Source: Bog-756 sp036553725
Lineage (GTDB): Bacteria > Actinomycetota > Acidimicrobiia > Acidimicrobiales > RAAP-2
Direction: 5' to 3'
Assembly (NCBI GenBank): GCA_036553725.1
Contig: DATBOO010000111.1
Span: forward strand, 1-18,736
DNA: 18,736 nucleotides
Shown piece after piece: positions 1 through 6,019 of this stretch. The position numbers and the translations under genes were made by a program. Under the pieces are notes generated by a model. It saw only the letters and a list, made by a program, of their open reading frames with translations. It was not told the DNA's origin and searched no databases. How positions within the stretch are numbered: the stretch's first letter is position 1; each line of letters begins with the position of its first letter.

Positions 1-634
1 CGAGGGCGGCGGTAGCCACGAAGAGGTCAAGGGCCGCATCGCCCAGATCAAGGCCGAGATCGAGAACACCGACTCGGACTACGACCGCGAGAAGCTCCAG
101 GAGCGTCTGGCCAAGCTGTCCGGCGGGGTGGCGGTGATCAAGGTCGGAGCGGCCACCGAGGTGGAGCTCAAGGAGAAGAAGCACCGGATCGAGGATGCGG
201 TGTCCACCACCAAGGCCGCCATCGAGGAGGGAGTGGTCCCCGGGGGCGGGGTGGCCCTGCTCCGGTCCCAGGCCGCCGTGCTCGACGCCGCCGAGAAGCT
301 GGACAGCGACGAGGCCACCGGTGCCCGCATCGTGGCCCGCGCCGTGGAGGAGCCGCTGAAGCAGATCGCCGTCAACGCCGGATTGGAGGGCGGGGTCATC
401 GTCGACAAGGTGCGCAACCTGAAGAAGCCCACCGAGGGTCTCAACGCAGCCACCGGCGAGTACGAGGACCTGTTCAAGACCGGGGTGATCGACGCGGTCA
501 AGGTGACCCGCTCGGCGCTCCAGAATGCCGCCTCCATCGCCGCCCTGTTCCTGACCACCGAGGCGGTCATCGTGGACAAGCCCGAGGACTCGGCCGGCGG
601 CGGGATGCCCGGCGGAGGGATGGACGACTTCTAG
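1..634 (+). CDS. groEL: Chaperonin GroEL (Hsp60), C-terminal part, cut by window start
   Basis: This is the last 210 residues of the 60-kDa chaperonin, which folds proteins inside a double-ring chamber using ATP. The frame is open from base 2, so the 5' part lies outside the window and the first internal ATG/GTG codons are not the start. Visible family marks are the equatorial-domain stretch KVGAATEVELKEKKHRIEDA, then AIEEGVVPGGGVALL, and the tail GGGMPGGGMDDF. The Gly-Met-rich tail is typical of GroEL and fits the GroEL2 type of actinobacteria that have two copies. A strong hairpin terminator follows the stop, so it is probably transcribed separately from hemQ. No irregularity is seen in the visible part. 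Confidence 0.97.
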   Translation, partial: EGGGSHEEVKGRIAQIKAEIENTDSDYDREKLQERLAKLSGGVAVIKVGAATEVELKEKKHRIEDAVSTTKAAIEEGVVPGGGVALLRSQAAVLDAAEKLDSDEATGARIVARAVEEPLKQIAVNAGLEGGVIVDKVRNLKKPTEGLNAATGEYEDLFKTGVIDAVKVTRSALQNAASIAALFLTTEAVIVDKPEDSAGGGMPGGGMDDF

Positions 635-692
635 TCCGGCTATCGCCGACGGCCATCACCGACGGCCCCGCCCGCGGGCGGATCGACATCAC

Positions 693-725
693 GAAGAAGG
701 GCGCCCCGGTGGGGCGCCCTTCTTC
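693..725 (+). terminator. Strong hairpin terminator between groEL and hemQ
   Basis: A perfect 15-bp inverted repeat: bases 693-707 pair with 711-725 around a 3-nt loop (GGT). The arms are GC-rich in the middle (GGGCGCCCC) and end in GAAGAA/TTCTTC, which gives a short pyrimidine-rich 3' side instead of a U-run. It lies 58 nt after the groEL stop and only 7 nt before the hemQ -10 box, so it occupies the -35 region of hemQ. Confidence 0.85.
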
Positions 726-732
726 CATTCCC

Positions 733-738
733 TAGACT
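733..738 (+). promoter_or_regulatory. -10 box TAGACT for leaderless hemQ
   Basis: TAGACT matches the actinobacterial TANNNT -10 pattern and ends 7 nt before the GTG start at 746. There is no Shine-Dalgarno sequence in between. This places transcription start at or next to the GTG, so a leaderless mRNA is likely. The hemQ-larE-NIL-methyltransferase run would be driven from here. Confidence 0.5.
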
Positions 739-745
739 GTCCGGC

Positions 746-1462
746 GTGACCGAGCCCCTCGTCCCATCCGTCGGGTTGGGCGTGCTCCACCTCTTCTGCA
801 AGGTCCCGGGGCCGTCCTCCCGCCCGGGGGCCCGGGGGAGAGACCCCCAGGCCGTCATCCAGGCGGTGAAGCGGGCCGAGGCCGAAGGCGTCCAGGTGGT
901 GTCGATCGCCATGCTCGGGCACAAGGCCGACCTGGGGTTCATGGCCCTCGGCGCCGACCTCTGGCGGCTCCGCCGGTTCCAGTCCGATCTGCAGGCCGCC
1001 GGTCTGGAGGTGGTCGACTCGTACGTGTCGCTGACCGAGGTGTCCGAGTACGCCGCCGGAATGCCGGAGGAGATGAAGCAGACCCGGCTGTACCCCACGC
1101 TCCCCCCGGAGGGGATGACCGCGTTCTGCTTCTATCCGATGTCCAAGCGGCGAGGCGACGCCGAGGGGTCCAACTGGTTCTCGATGCCCTTCGAGGAGCG
1201 CAAGGCGATGATGCTCGGGCACGGCGCCGTCGGGCGGACCTTCGCCGGCCGGATCGTCCAGCTGATCACCGGTTCCACCGGCATCGACGACTGGGAATGG
1301 GGCGTCACCCTGTTCGGGGTGCGCCCCGACGACCTGAAGGACTGCGTCTACACCATGCGGTTCGACGAGGGCTCGGCCCGCTTCGCCGAATTCGGGCCGT
1401 TCCTCACCGGGATGATCGCCCCGGTGGAGACGGTGCTGGCCCAGGTCGTCCCCGATGAGTGA
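746..1462 (+). CDS. hemQ: Coproheme decarboxylase (HemQ/ChdC, chlorite dismutase-like family)
   Basis: ChdC converts iron-coproporphyrin III to heme b by two peroxide-dependent propionate decarboxylations in the cytosol, the last step of the coproporphyrin-dependent heme pathway. At 238 aa the length fits the family. Visible marks: YPMSKRR with the catalytic Tyr (about residue 130) and Lys134, axial His159 in GHGAVGR, QLITGS with Gln172, DDWEWGVTLF, and MRFDEGSARFAEFGPF with Arg205. YPMSK is the motif I associate with firmicute enzymes (Tyr147 of Listeria), so a tyrosine-based mechanism is expected. The GTG start is chosen because a TAGACT -10 box ends 7 nt upstream and no ribosome binding site exists. 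Its stop overlaps the start of larE by 8 nt (ATGAGTGA), so the two are translationally coupled. Family assignment is firm; the exact mechanism is inferred. Confidence 0.92.
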   Translation: MTEPLVPSVGLGVLHLFCKVPGPSSRPGARGRDPQAVIQAVKRAEAEGVQVVSIAMLGHKADLGFMALGADLWRLRRFQSDLQAAGLEVVDSYVSLTEVSEYAAGMPEEMKQTRLYPTLPPEGMTAFCFYPMSKRRGDAEGSNWFSMPFEERKAMMLGHGAVGRTFAGRIVQLITGSTGIDDWEWGVTLFGVRPDDLKDCVYTMRFDEGSARFAEFGPFLTGMIAPVETVLAQVVPDE

Positions 1463-2357
1463 GCCCCCGGTGGGTGAATCCCCGGTGGGTGAATCCCCGG
1501 TAGGTGGGCCCGGCTCCGGGGGGGATCTCGAGGCGCTGCGGGCCGCCCTCAGGCGCATCGGGCCGATGGTGGTGGCGTTCAGCGGAGGGGCGGACTCGGC
1601 CTTCGTGGCCCGGGTGGCCACCGACGCCCTGGGCGCCGACCGGGTGCTGTGCGTGACCGCCGTCTCCCCCTCGCTGGCCCCCGAGGAGCTGGCCGACTGC
1701 CGGGCCCTGGCCGGCGAGTGGGGTCTCCGCTTCGCCGAGGTCCACACCCAGGAGCTGGCCGACCCAGCCTACTCGGCCAACGACGGCTCGCGCTGCTACC
1801 ACTGCAAGACGTCGTTGCTGGAGGCCCTGGCTCCGGTGGCGGCCGGAGAGGACGGCGGCGCCGGGGCGACGGTGGTGCTCGGGGTCAACGTCGACGACCT
1901 GGGCGATCATCGGCCGGGCCAGCAGGCCGCGGCCGAACGGGGGGCCCGCTTCCCCCTGGTCGAGGCCGGCTTCACCAAGCCGGGGGTGCGGGCCTGGTCG
2001 AAGCGGCTCGGGCTGAGGACCTGGGACAAGCCGGCGGCGGCCTGCCTGGCGTCACGGGTTCCCTACGGCACCCCGGTCGACCTCGGCACGCTCCGTTCGG
2101 TGGCCGAGGCCGAGTCGGGCCTCCGGTCACTGGGCTTCAGGCAGCTGCGGGTGCGCCACTACGGCGATACCGCCCGCATCGAGGTCCCCATCGGGGACCT
2201 CGATGCCGTGGTGGCCCGGCGCCAGGAGGTCACCGCCGCCGTGCACCGGGCGGGATACCGCTACGTCACCCTCGATCTGGACGGCTTCCGGTCCGGCAAC
2301 CTCAATGACGGGCTGCGGGCCGGGGTGCTGACGTCGGCGCCAGGGGCCCCGGGATGA
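1455..2357 (+). CDS. larE: ATP-dependent sacrificial sulfur transferase LarE (Ni-pincer cofactor synthesis)
   Basis: LarE adenylates the carboxylated pyridinium intermediate (P2CMN) and transfers sulfur to it, a step in making the nickel-pincer nucleotide of lactate racemase. At 300 aa it is normal in length. The PP-loop SGGADS is at residues 43-48. RCYHCK (Cys114, Cys117) and KPAAACLASRVPYG (Cys197, matching the sulfur-donor Cys176 of Lactiplantibacillus) follow. The three cysteines would be compatible with the Fe-S type of LarE rather than the self-sacrificing type; this is an inference. Residues 5-17 are a PVGES repeat encoded by a 15-bp tandem repeat and look like a disordered tail. The ATG overlaps the end of hemQ, and the stop overlaps the next gene by ATGA. 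larB and larC lie far downstream in this window; larA is absent. Confidence 0.92.
   Translation: MSEPPVGESPVGESPVGGPGSGGDLEALRAALRRIGPMVVAFSGGADSAFVARVATDALGADRVLCVTAVSPSLAPEELADCRALAGEWGLRFAEVHTQELADPAYSANDGSRCYHCKTSLLEALAPVAAGEDGGAGATVVLGVNVDDLGDHRPGQQAAAERGARFPLVEAGFTKPGVRAWSKRLGLRTWDKPAAACLASRVPYGTPVDLGTLRSVAEAESGLRSLGFRQLRVRHYGDTARIEVPIGDLDAVVARRQEVTAAVHRAGYRYVTLDLDGFRSGNLNDGLRAGVLTSAPGAPG
1465..1506 (+). repeat. 15-bp tandem repeat in larE 5' end
   Basis: CCCCGGTGGGTGAAT occurs at 1465-1479 and 1480-1494, followed by a partial, diverged third copy from 1495. It encodes the PVGES repeat in the N-terminal tail of LarE, outside the PP-loop domain. Unit length is a multiple of three, so copy-number change would keep frame. 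Confidence 0.85.
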
Positions 2358-2593
2358 TCGGGGTGAGGGTCAAGCTGACCTTTCCCGACGAGCTGGTGCG
2401 CGAGCCGATCATCGCCCGGATGACCCGGGAGTTCGACATCGTCCCCAACATCCGGCGCGCCGATGTCGGCGAGCGCAGCGGATGGATCATCTGCGAGCTC
2501 GACGGGGACGCGGCCACCGTCGATCGTGCCCTCGAGTGGCTGCGGGGAGAAGGGGTCCGGGTCGACCTGCTCGGCGACGTGGTCGAGAGCTGA
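2354..2593 (+). CDS. Stand-alone NIL-domain protein
   Basis: A 79-aa protein consisting almost entirely of one NIL domain, the ferredoxin-like fold otherwise found at the C-terminus of the methionine ABC-transporter ATPase MetN and in NIL-ferredoxin fusions linked to sulfur/homocysteine chemistry. Recognised from the start VRVKLTFPDELVREPIIARM, the middle FDIVPNIRRADV and WIICELDGD, and the ending ALEWLRGEGVRVDLLGDVVE. No cysteine pair or transmembrane helix is present apart from the single Cys in IICEL. The ATG overlaps the larE stop by 4 bp (ATGA), so it is coupled to larE. A small-molecule-sensing or sulfur/metal-partner role beside LarE is inference; function of stand-alone NIL proteins is not known to me. 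Confidence 0.85.
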   Translation: MIGVRVKLTFPDELVREPIIARMTREFDIVPNIRRADVGERSGWIICELDGDAATVDRALEWLRGEGVRVDLLGDVVES

Positions 2594-2595
2594 CG

Positions 2596-3444
2596 GTGGC
2601 GACCGGGACCTCCGCCGGCGGGGCGGTCGATCCGACCGACCGGCTCCGGGCCGCCAACCTCGACAACTGGGACGAGCGGGTCGCCATCCACGCCGCGTCG
2701 CGCTTCTACGACGTGGAGCGCTGGCTGGCCGACCGTCCCGGTCCGAGGGCGCGGGAGGTGGAGGCCCTCGGAGACCTCGCCGGCCTGGAACTCGTGCATC
2801 TCCAGTGCCACTTCGGGCTCGACACGCTGGCCTGGGCCGGGGCCGGCGCCTCGGTGACCGGCCTCGACTTCTCCCCCGCCGCCGTCGAGGCCGCCCGGGG
2901 ACTGGCGGCGCGGGCCGGGCTGGCCGACCGGGCCACCTTCGTGTGCGCCGATGTCTACGACGCCGCCGAGGCGTTGGCGCCCCGGACCTTCGACGTGGTC
3001 TACGTGAGCCTCGGGGCCCTGTGCTGGCTGCCCAGCGTGGAGAAGTGGGCCGACCAGGTAGCCGCGCTGGCCCGACCGGGAGGCCGGCTCTACCTGCACG
3101 AGTCCCACCCGGTGGCCTGGGCACTGGCCCACGACTCGCTGACCCTCGAGTACCCCTACTTCGAGGAGATCGAGCCCTACGTGGACGACTCGGGGGAGAC
3201 CTACACCGAGGGCGGGGTGGGGCTGGCCAACGCCCGGACCTACGAGTGGAACCACGGGATCGGCGAGGTGGTCACCGCTCTCATCGACCGCGGGATGCGC
3301 ATCGACCGGTTGAGCGAGCACGACTGGACGGTGCTCCAGCAGTTTCCGTGGCTGGTGGAACGCTCGCCCGGACAGTGGGGGGCGCCGGCCGACTGCCCCC
3401 GGCTGCCGTTCTCCTACACGGTGGTGGCCACCCGGGTGCCCTGA
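2596..3444 (+). CDS. Class I SAM-dependent methyltransferase
   Basis: A 282-aa Rossmann-fold methyltransferase of unknown substrate. Motif I (SAM glycine loop region) is LVHLQCHFGLDTLAWAGAGA, followed by the acidic strand end VTGLDFSPAAVEAAR, VCADVYDA, and FDVVYVSLGALCWL. A family-like tail runs SHPVAW, YFEEIEPY, TYEWNHGIGEVVTALIDRG and EHDWTVLQQFPWLVE. It resembles the small-molecule methyltransferases annotated simply as class I. The GTG at 2596 is chosen because it lies 2 nt after the stop of the NIL gene; a longer in-frame reading from 2482 would overlap that gene with low-complexity Arg-rich sequence and is rejected. It closes the hemQ-larE-NIL operon; whether it acts on heme, a sulfur compound or the pincer cofactor cannot be told. 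Confidence 0.88.
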   Translation: MATGTSAGGAVDPTDRLRAANLDNWDERVAIHAASRFYDVERWLADRPGPRAREVEALGDLAGLELVHLQCHFGLDTLAWAGAGASVTGLDFSPAAVEAARGLAARAGLADRATFVCADVYDAAEALAPRTFDVVYVSLGALCWLPSVEKWADQVAALARPGGRLYLHESHPVAWALAHDSLTLEYPYFEEIEPYVDDSGETYTEGGVGLANARTYEWNHGIGEVVTALIDRGMRIDRLSEHDWTVLQQFPWLVERSPGQWGAPADCPRLPFSYTVVATRVP

Positions 3445-3467
3445 ACCGGGCCCCCGCGACTTCGGGC

Positions 3468-3653
3468 CTAGGGGTCCTCGGGGGTCCGGATCGTCCAGCC
3501 GGCGCCGGACACCTTGCGGGGCTCGTAGAACAGGCAGCCCTCGGGACAGGCGAACGGGAGCTGCTCGTTGGCCCCCATCCGGCACCGCTCGAGCTTTTCC
3601 TCGTGAGCAGTGGTCTGCATGACGTAGTGACGACAGTCCTCGAGTACGGCCAC
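3468..3653 (-). CDS. Small conserved-looking four-Cys protein, function unknown
   Basis: A 61-aa protein with cysteines at positions 8, 24, 36 and 40. The pattern LEDCRHYV, then ERCRMGANEQLPFACPEGCLFYEPR, suggests a zinc knuckle or small Fe-S site (C-x15-C-x11-C-x3-C). I have an impression of similar short proteins in actinobacterial genomes but cannot name a family. No signal peptide or membrane segment is present. It starts with GTG, converges on the methyltransferase (23 nt between stops) and is divergent from the NUDIX gene with about 56 nt between starts. Composition is ordinary protein rather than the Arg/Pro/Gly-rich composition of shadow frames here, which supports it as real. Confidence 0.7.
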   Translation of the reverse strand: MAVLEDCRHYVMQTTAHEEKLERCRMGANEQLPFACPEGCLFYEPRKVSGAGWTIRTPEDP

Positions 3654-3696
3654 GCTCCATTCTGCCTGATGGATGCGACTCCGCGGTGTCAGCGGG

Positions 3697-3702
3697 TAGC
3701 GT
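3697..3702 (+). promoter_or_regulatory. -10 box TAGCGT for leaderless NUDIX gene
   Basis: TAGCGT matches TANNNT and is followed 7 nt later by GTG at 3710. This spacing is the same as for hemQ and supports 3710, not the upstream in-frame GTG at 3686, as the start. The GAGGAG just before 3710 is an alternative ribosome site for the same start, but only 0-1 nt away and so badly spaced. Confidence 0.5.
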
Positions 3703-3709
3703 CGAGGAG

Positions 3710-4408
3710 GTGGAACCGCTTCCCTCCACCAAACAGCTCCTGCGGTGGAGCGAGGCCCTAGCGGGCATCGCCCGTACCGGCCTCGGCTTCACCGAGTCCC
3801 TCTACGAGCAGGAGCGGTTCGAAGAGATCCTCCGGGTCGCCGCCGACATACGGATGTCCGTCGACGCCGGATCCGACGGGATCGAGGATGCCGACGGCCT
3901 GGTGCACGAGTGGCTGAGGTCGGTCGGTAAGGGCGTGCCGGGCTACGTGACCCCGAAGGTCGCCGTGGGCGCCGCCGTCGGCAACGACAACGACGAGATC
4001 CTCCTGGTCCAACGATCCGACTCCGGCGTGTGGCTGTACCCGACCGGATGGGCCGATGTGGGGTACTCGGCATCCGAGGTGGTGGTCAAGGAGGTCGAGG
4101 AGGAGACGGGCATCGAGGTCGAGGTGGTCCGGCTCATCGCCGTGCTCGACGGCCTGCGGGCGGGCATCAGCCGCATACCGCTCTACTCACTGGTGTTCCA
4201 GTGCCGGCCCCTGGGCGGCGAGCTCAAGGCCCACCCCCTCGAGTGCTCCGATGTCGGGTGGTTCCCCCTCGACGACCTCCCCTACCCGCTGGCCGGGGCC
4301 GAGCGCTGGGGAAAGCATGTCTTTGCCGCCCTGCGGGGAGACCCGATCGAGGTCCTCTACGACACGGTGCGGGCCCCCGTCTGGCGGGGCGACCCCGAAA
4401 AGGCCTGA
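3710..4408 (+). CDS. NUDIX hydrolase with N-terminal helical domain
   Basis: A NUDIX pyrophosphohydrolase of about 232 aa that cleaves nucleoside diphosphates linked to another group. The N-terminal 65 or so residues (LLRWSEALAGIARTGLGF, ERFEEILRVAADIR) match the helical Nudix_hydro_N domain of the ADP-ribose / CDP-choline pyrophosphatase type. The core has KVAVGAAV, WLYPTGWADVGYSASE and the box ending KEVEEETGI. In the consensus G-x5-E-x7-REUxEExGU the first Glu is Tyr and Arg is Lys, which I believe is usual in this sub-family, while the metal-binding EVEEE core is intact. Start 3710 is preferred because of the -10 box; GTG 3686 adds eight residues. Substrate is not determinable. Confidence 0.88.
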   Translation: MEPLPSTKQLLRWSEALAGIARTGLGFTESLYEQERFEEILRVAADIRMSVDAGSDGIEDADGLVHEWLRSVGKGVPGYVTPKVAVGAAVGNDNDEILLVQRSDSGVWLYPTGWADVGYSASEVVVKEVEEETGIEVEVVRLIAVLDGLRAGISRIPLYSLVFQCRPLGGELKAHPLECSDVGWFPLDDLPYPLAGAERWGKHVFAALRGDPIEVLYDTVRAPVWRGDPEKA

Positions 4409-4419
4409 CCGGCGCTGGC

Positions 4420-4425
4420 TACACT
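4420..4425 (+). promoter_or_regulatory. -10 box TACACT in front of mini-ORF and GNAT gene
   Basis: TACACT is a good TANNNT match. It is followed 8 nt later by a GTG (4434), which opens an 11-codon ORF, not by the acetyltransferase start at 4466. This points to a leaderless transcript beginning with the mini-ORF. Confidence 0.45.
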
Positions 4426-4433
4426 CCCACCCT

Positions 4434-4469
4434 GTGATCGTGGACCGTCCCACCCCGGCGTCGATGTGA
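4434..4469 (+). CDS. 11-codon leader peptide candidate overlapping the GNAT start
   Basis: GTG at 4434 opens an 11-residue ORF (M-IVDRPTPASM) whose TGA at 4467-4469 overlaps the GTG start of the acetyltransferase at 4466 (GTGA). A TACACT -10 box lies 8 nt upstream of the mini-ORF start. No Shine-Dalgarno sequence precedes the acetyltransferase, so its translation probably depends on ribosomes finishing this mini-ORF. The peptide has no Trp/Phe/Leu run that would indicate classic attenuation. It could equally be chance. Confidence 0.35.
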   Translation: MIVDRPTPASM

Positions 4470-4939
4470 TCGACGACGCGCCCCCAGGGATCACGGTCAG
4501 CGAGATCGGGGAGATCACCCCCGAACTGGTCGAGGCCTTCGACCGGCTGATCCCCCAGCTGTCGTCCTCCTCGCCCCCGCCCGGTCACGCCGAGCTGGCC
4601 GAGATCGCGGCGGCGCCGGGATCGGTCCTGCTGGTGGCGCGCACCTCCGGTGGCGCCATCGTCGGATCGCTGACCCTGGCCCTCTTCCGCGTGCCGACCG
4701 GGCTGCGGGCGTGGATCGAGGACGTCGTGGTCGACGAGTCGTCCCGCGGCGCGGGAGCCGGCGAGTCGCTCGTCGTCGAGGCGGTGCACCGCGCCTCGTC
4801 GGCGGGGGCCCGGTCCGTCGATCTCACCTCACGGCCCAGCCGCGAGGCGGCGAACCGCCTCTACCAGCGCCTGGGATTCGAGCCGCGCACGACCAACGTC
4901 TACCGGAGGGCGCTGGAAACCCCGACCGGGGGCTCGTAG
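4466..4939 (+). CDS. GNAT family N-acetyltransferase
   Basis: A 157-aa single-domain acetyltransferase using acetyl-CoA; acceptor unknown. The core runs from SVLLVARTSGGAIVGSLTLA, through WIEDVVVDESSRGAGAGESLV (motif A, the acetyl-CoA pyrophosphate loop R-G-A-G-A-G), to VDLTSRPSREAANRLYQRLGFEPRTTNVYRR, the usual GNAT C-terminal strand with Y-Q-R-L-G-F. The N-terminal part (EIGEITPELVEAFDRLIPQLS) matches GNATs of the actinobacterial two-line annotation type. Start GTG 4466 follows from the length and the overlap with the mini-ORF stop. The NUDIX gene ends 57 nt upstream. A degenerate stretch follows downstream. Confidence 0.87.
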   Translation: MIDDAPPGITVSEIGEITPELVEAFDRLIPQLSSSSPPPGHAELAEIAAAPGSVLLVARTSGGAIVGSLTLALFRVPTGLRAWIEDVVVDESSRGAGAGESLVVEAVHRASSAGARSVDLTSRPSREAANRLYQRLGFEPRTTNVYRRALETPTGGS

Positions 4940-5263
4940 CTACTCCAAGCGTCCGGTTCCGAGGTGACCTCCAGCATGTGGGACCGCCACTGAGCCCGTC
5001 AGGCACTATCCGCCGATACTGCGCACCCGGCCGGAGGAGGTGGGACCGTGCTCGACCCGTTCCGACCGCCGCCCCCCAGCGATCTGGAATATGTAGGGCC
5101 CCTCCCGATCAGCTTTTGATCTCAACCGGTCGACGCAGCGGCCTCGGCGAGTGCCTGAGATGGTGGCCTCCATCCAGCGTCTGTCGAGTGCGACCGTTCA
5201 GCCGGCGGGCAGCGGCGTTGAGATCGACCGCGGCAATTGCCCCCACATCGACCGGTGCTCGTC
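4940..5263. other. Degenerate stretch without a clear gene
   Basis: All reading frames here are short or compositionally poor. It holds a 23-codon ORF with a very good ribosome binding site (5048-5119) and, further on, sequence leading into the MazF-like fragment at 5264. A GATACT hexamer at 5015-5020 could serve as a -10 box for the short ORF. The base composition is less regular in the third codon position than in neighbouring genes, which suggests decaying former coding sequence. Confidence 0.5.
5048..5119 (+). CDS. 23-aa ORF with strong Shine-Dalgarno
   Basis: GTG at 5048 is preceded by GGAGGAGG at 5033-5040 with a 7-nt spacer, the best ribosome binding site in the window. The ORF ends at TGA 5117-5119 after 23 residues (LDPFRPPPPSDLEYVGPLPI...). 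This is either a genuine small protein or the surviving start of a gene whose remainder is lost; the MazF-like fragment downstream is in another frame. I recognise no family. Confidence 0.35.
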   Translation: MLDPFRPPPPSDLEYVGPLPISF

Positions 5264-5433
5264 CGGCATCGGTTCGTCCCGAGCTCGAGGTGCTCGGCGA
5301 GACCACCCGGGTGCTCGTCGAACAGGTCGGTGCCGTTGACGTCAGCCGGCTCGGAAATCAGATCGGGCGCGTGGCTATCGAGGCAATGTGGAACCTCGAC
5401 GAGAGCCTGGCGACCGTCTTCGGACTGAGCTGA
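5264..5433 (+). pseudogene. C-terminal fragment resembling MazF/PemK toxin
   Basis: The last 56 or so residues of this frame read like the C-terminus of MazF/PemK-type mRNA interferases: ELEVLGETTRVLVEQVGAVD, then VSRLGNQIGRVAIEAMWNLDESLATVFGLS. In such toxins the ending is a pattern of the kind VxxxQVxxVDxxRLGxxxGxLxxxxMxxVDxALxxxLGL. The N-terminal half carrying the catalytic Arg and Thr/Ser is not recognisable in any frame upstream, and no antitoxin gene is seen. The upstream continuation of the same frame is Arg/Ser-rich and shadow-like. I therefore call it a remnant. The resemblance is from memory of the family pattern and needs a profile search. Confidence 0.45.
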
Positions 5434-5549
5434 TTCTCGAGGCACCTCCTCTGGATGCCCTACCCGAGATTGGGTACCCGCGCCGTCGACCAACATCGAT
5501 GGGAGATCGCTGGGGGGCCCGGGCCCAAACGCCCGCTGGCGAAAACGGG

Positions 5550-5936
5550 TCAGCCGGCCACCAGCGCGTCGGTAAGCGCGTCGATGCCCGCCAGCCTGGC
5601 CCCCAGCTCATCGCTCAGGTGGTAGCGGGCGGCCAGCCCGCCGGGACTGGTGTAGGTGACCTTGGTCTGACCCCCGTCATCCCACACCAGCACCTTGAGC
5701 GGCAGGTCGAGAGCCACGAGGGGCTCGGCCGCCATCACCGGGGTCCCGGCCTCCGGGCTCCCGAAGACCACCACCTTGGTGTCGCGCAGATCGAGCCCGC
5801 CGGCCATCGCCTCGCCGCTGTGGTCGATGACCGCGAACAGCTTCATCCCCTTCGCCGCCACCAGCTCGGAGAGCCGGGAGACGGTGTCGGGCACCGACCG
5901 GGGGCTCGTCTTCGTGACCAACCCGTTGCTGACCAA
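5550..5936 (-). CDS. DUF302 domain protein
   Basis: A protein of about 128 aa that is one DUF302 domain: LVTKTSPRSVPDTVSRLSEL, KGMKLFAVIDHSGEA, LRDTKVVVFGSPEAGTPVMA, ALDLPLKVLVWDDGGQTKVTY and a C-terminal LSDELGARLAGIDALTDAL. These match the DUF302 pattern (VFGNPKxGTPLM, DLPLKxLVWED). Function is not established; the domain is widespread and sometimes linked to sulfur or metal metabolism. The start is uncertain because no ATG or GTG lies at the domain edge. TTG at 5936 gives MVSNGLVTK and has a G-rich stretch upstream; TTG 5921 is the alternative. The frame stays open further upstream but with shadow-like composition. It is divergent from the second GNAT gene across a region with two inverted repeats. 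Confidence 0.75.
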   Translation of the reverse strand: MVSNGLVTKTSPRSVPDTVSRLSELVAAKGMKLFAVIDHSGEAMAGGLDLRDTKVVVFGSPEAGTPVMAAEPLVALDLPLKVLVWDDGGQTKVTYTSPGGLAARYHLSDELGARLAGIDALTDALVAG

Positions 5937-5963
5937 TCCGCCCCCGTCCCCTGCTTGGTGTGT

Positions 5964-5981
5964 GACGATGGACCCATCGTC
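5964..5981. promoter_or_regulatory. Perfect 8-bp inverted repeat, operator candidate
   Basis: GACGATGG-AC-CCATCGTC is a perfect palindrome with a 2-nt centre in the divergent gap between the DUF302 gene and the second GNAT unit. It lies 28 nt upstream of the DUF302 start and about 33 nt upstream of the TATCCT -10 box of the other direction. The size and symmetry suit a dimeric regulator binding site. No cognate regulator is encoded next to it. Confidence 0.45.
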
Positions 5982-5993
5982 TCCGCATCGAGG

Positions 5994-6012
5994 GCCGGCC
6001 CGCAAGGCCGGC
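5994..6012. repeat. 7-bp hairpin GCCGGCC / GGCCGGC
   Basis: Bases 5994-6000 pair with 6006-6012 around a CGCAA loop, directly in front of a TATCCT hexamer at 6014-6019. It would overlap the -35 region of the plus-strand promoter, or form a hairpin in a minus-strand transcript. Confidence 0.4.
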
Positions 6013-6013
6013 A

Positions 6014-6019
6014 TATCCT
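6014..6019 (+). promoter_or_regulatory. -10 box TATCCT upstream of mini-ORF and second GNAT
   Basis: TATCCT fits TANNNT. Transcription would start near 6026, giving a leader of about 20 nt that contains GGAAGGGAG (6029-6037), followed by ATG at 6046. Unlike the leaderless genes in this window, this unit would have a normal leader. Confidence 0.4.

Noticed and set aside
689..1747. Long minus-strand frame antisense to hemQ and larE
   Set aside because: It lies opposite two clearly recognised genes and has Gly/Pro/Arg/His-rich composition typical of shadow frames in high-GC DNA.
2482..2595. Upstream extension of the methyltransferase
   Set aside because: It lies wholly within the NIL gene in another frame and is Arg/Gly-rich; GTG 2596 fits the operon spacing.
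5122..5496. 124-aa minus-strand ORF
   Set aside because: It is the reverse of the MazF-like fragment, which reads more like protein on the plus strand; no motif on the minus strand.
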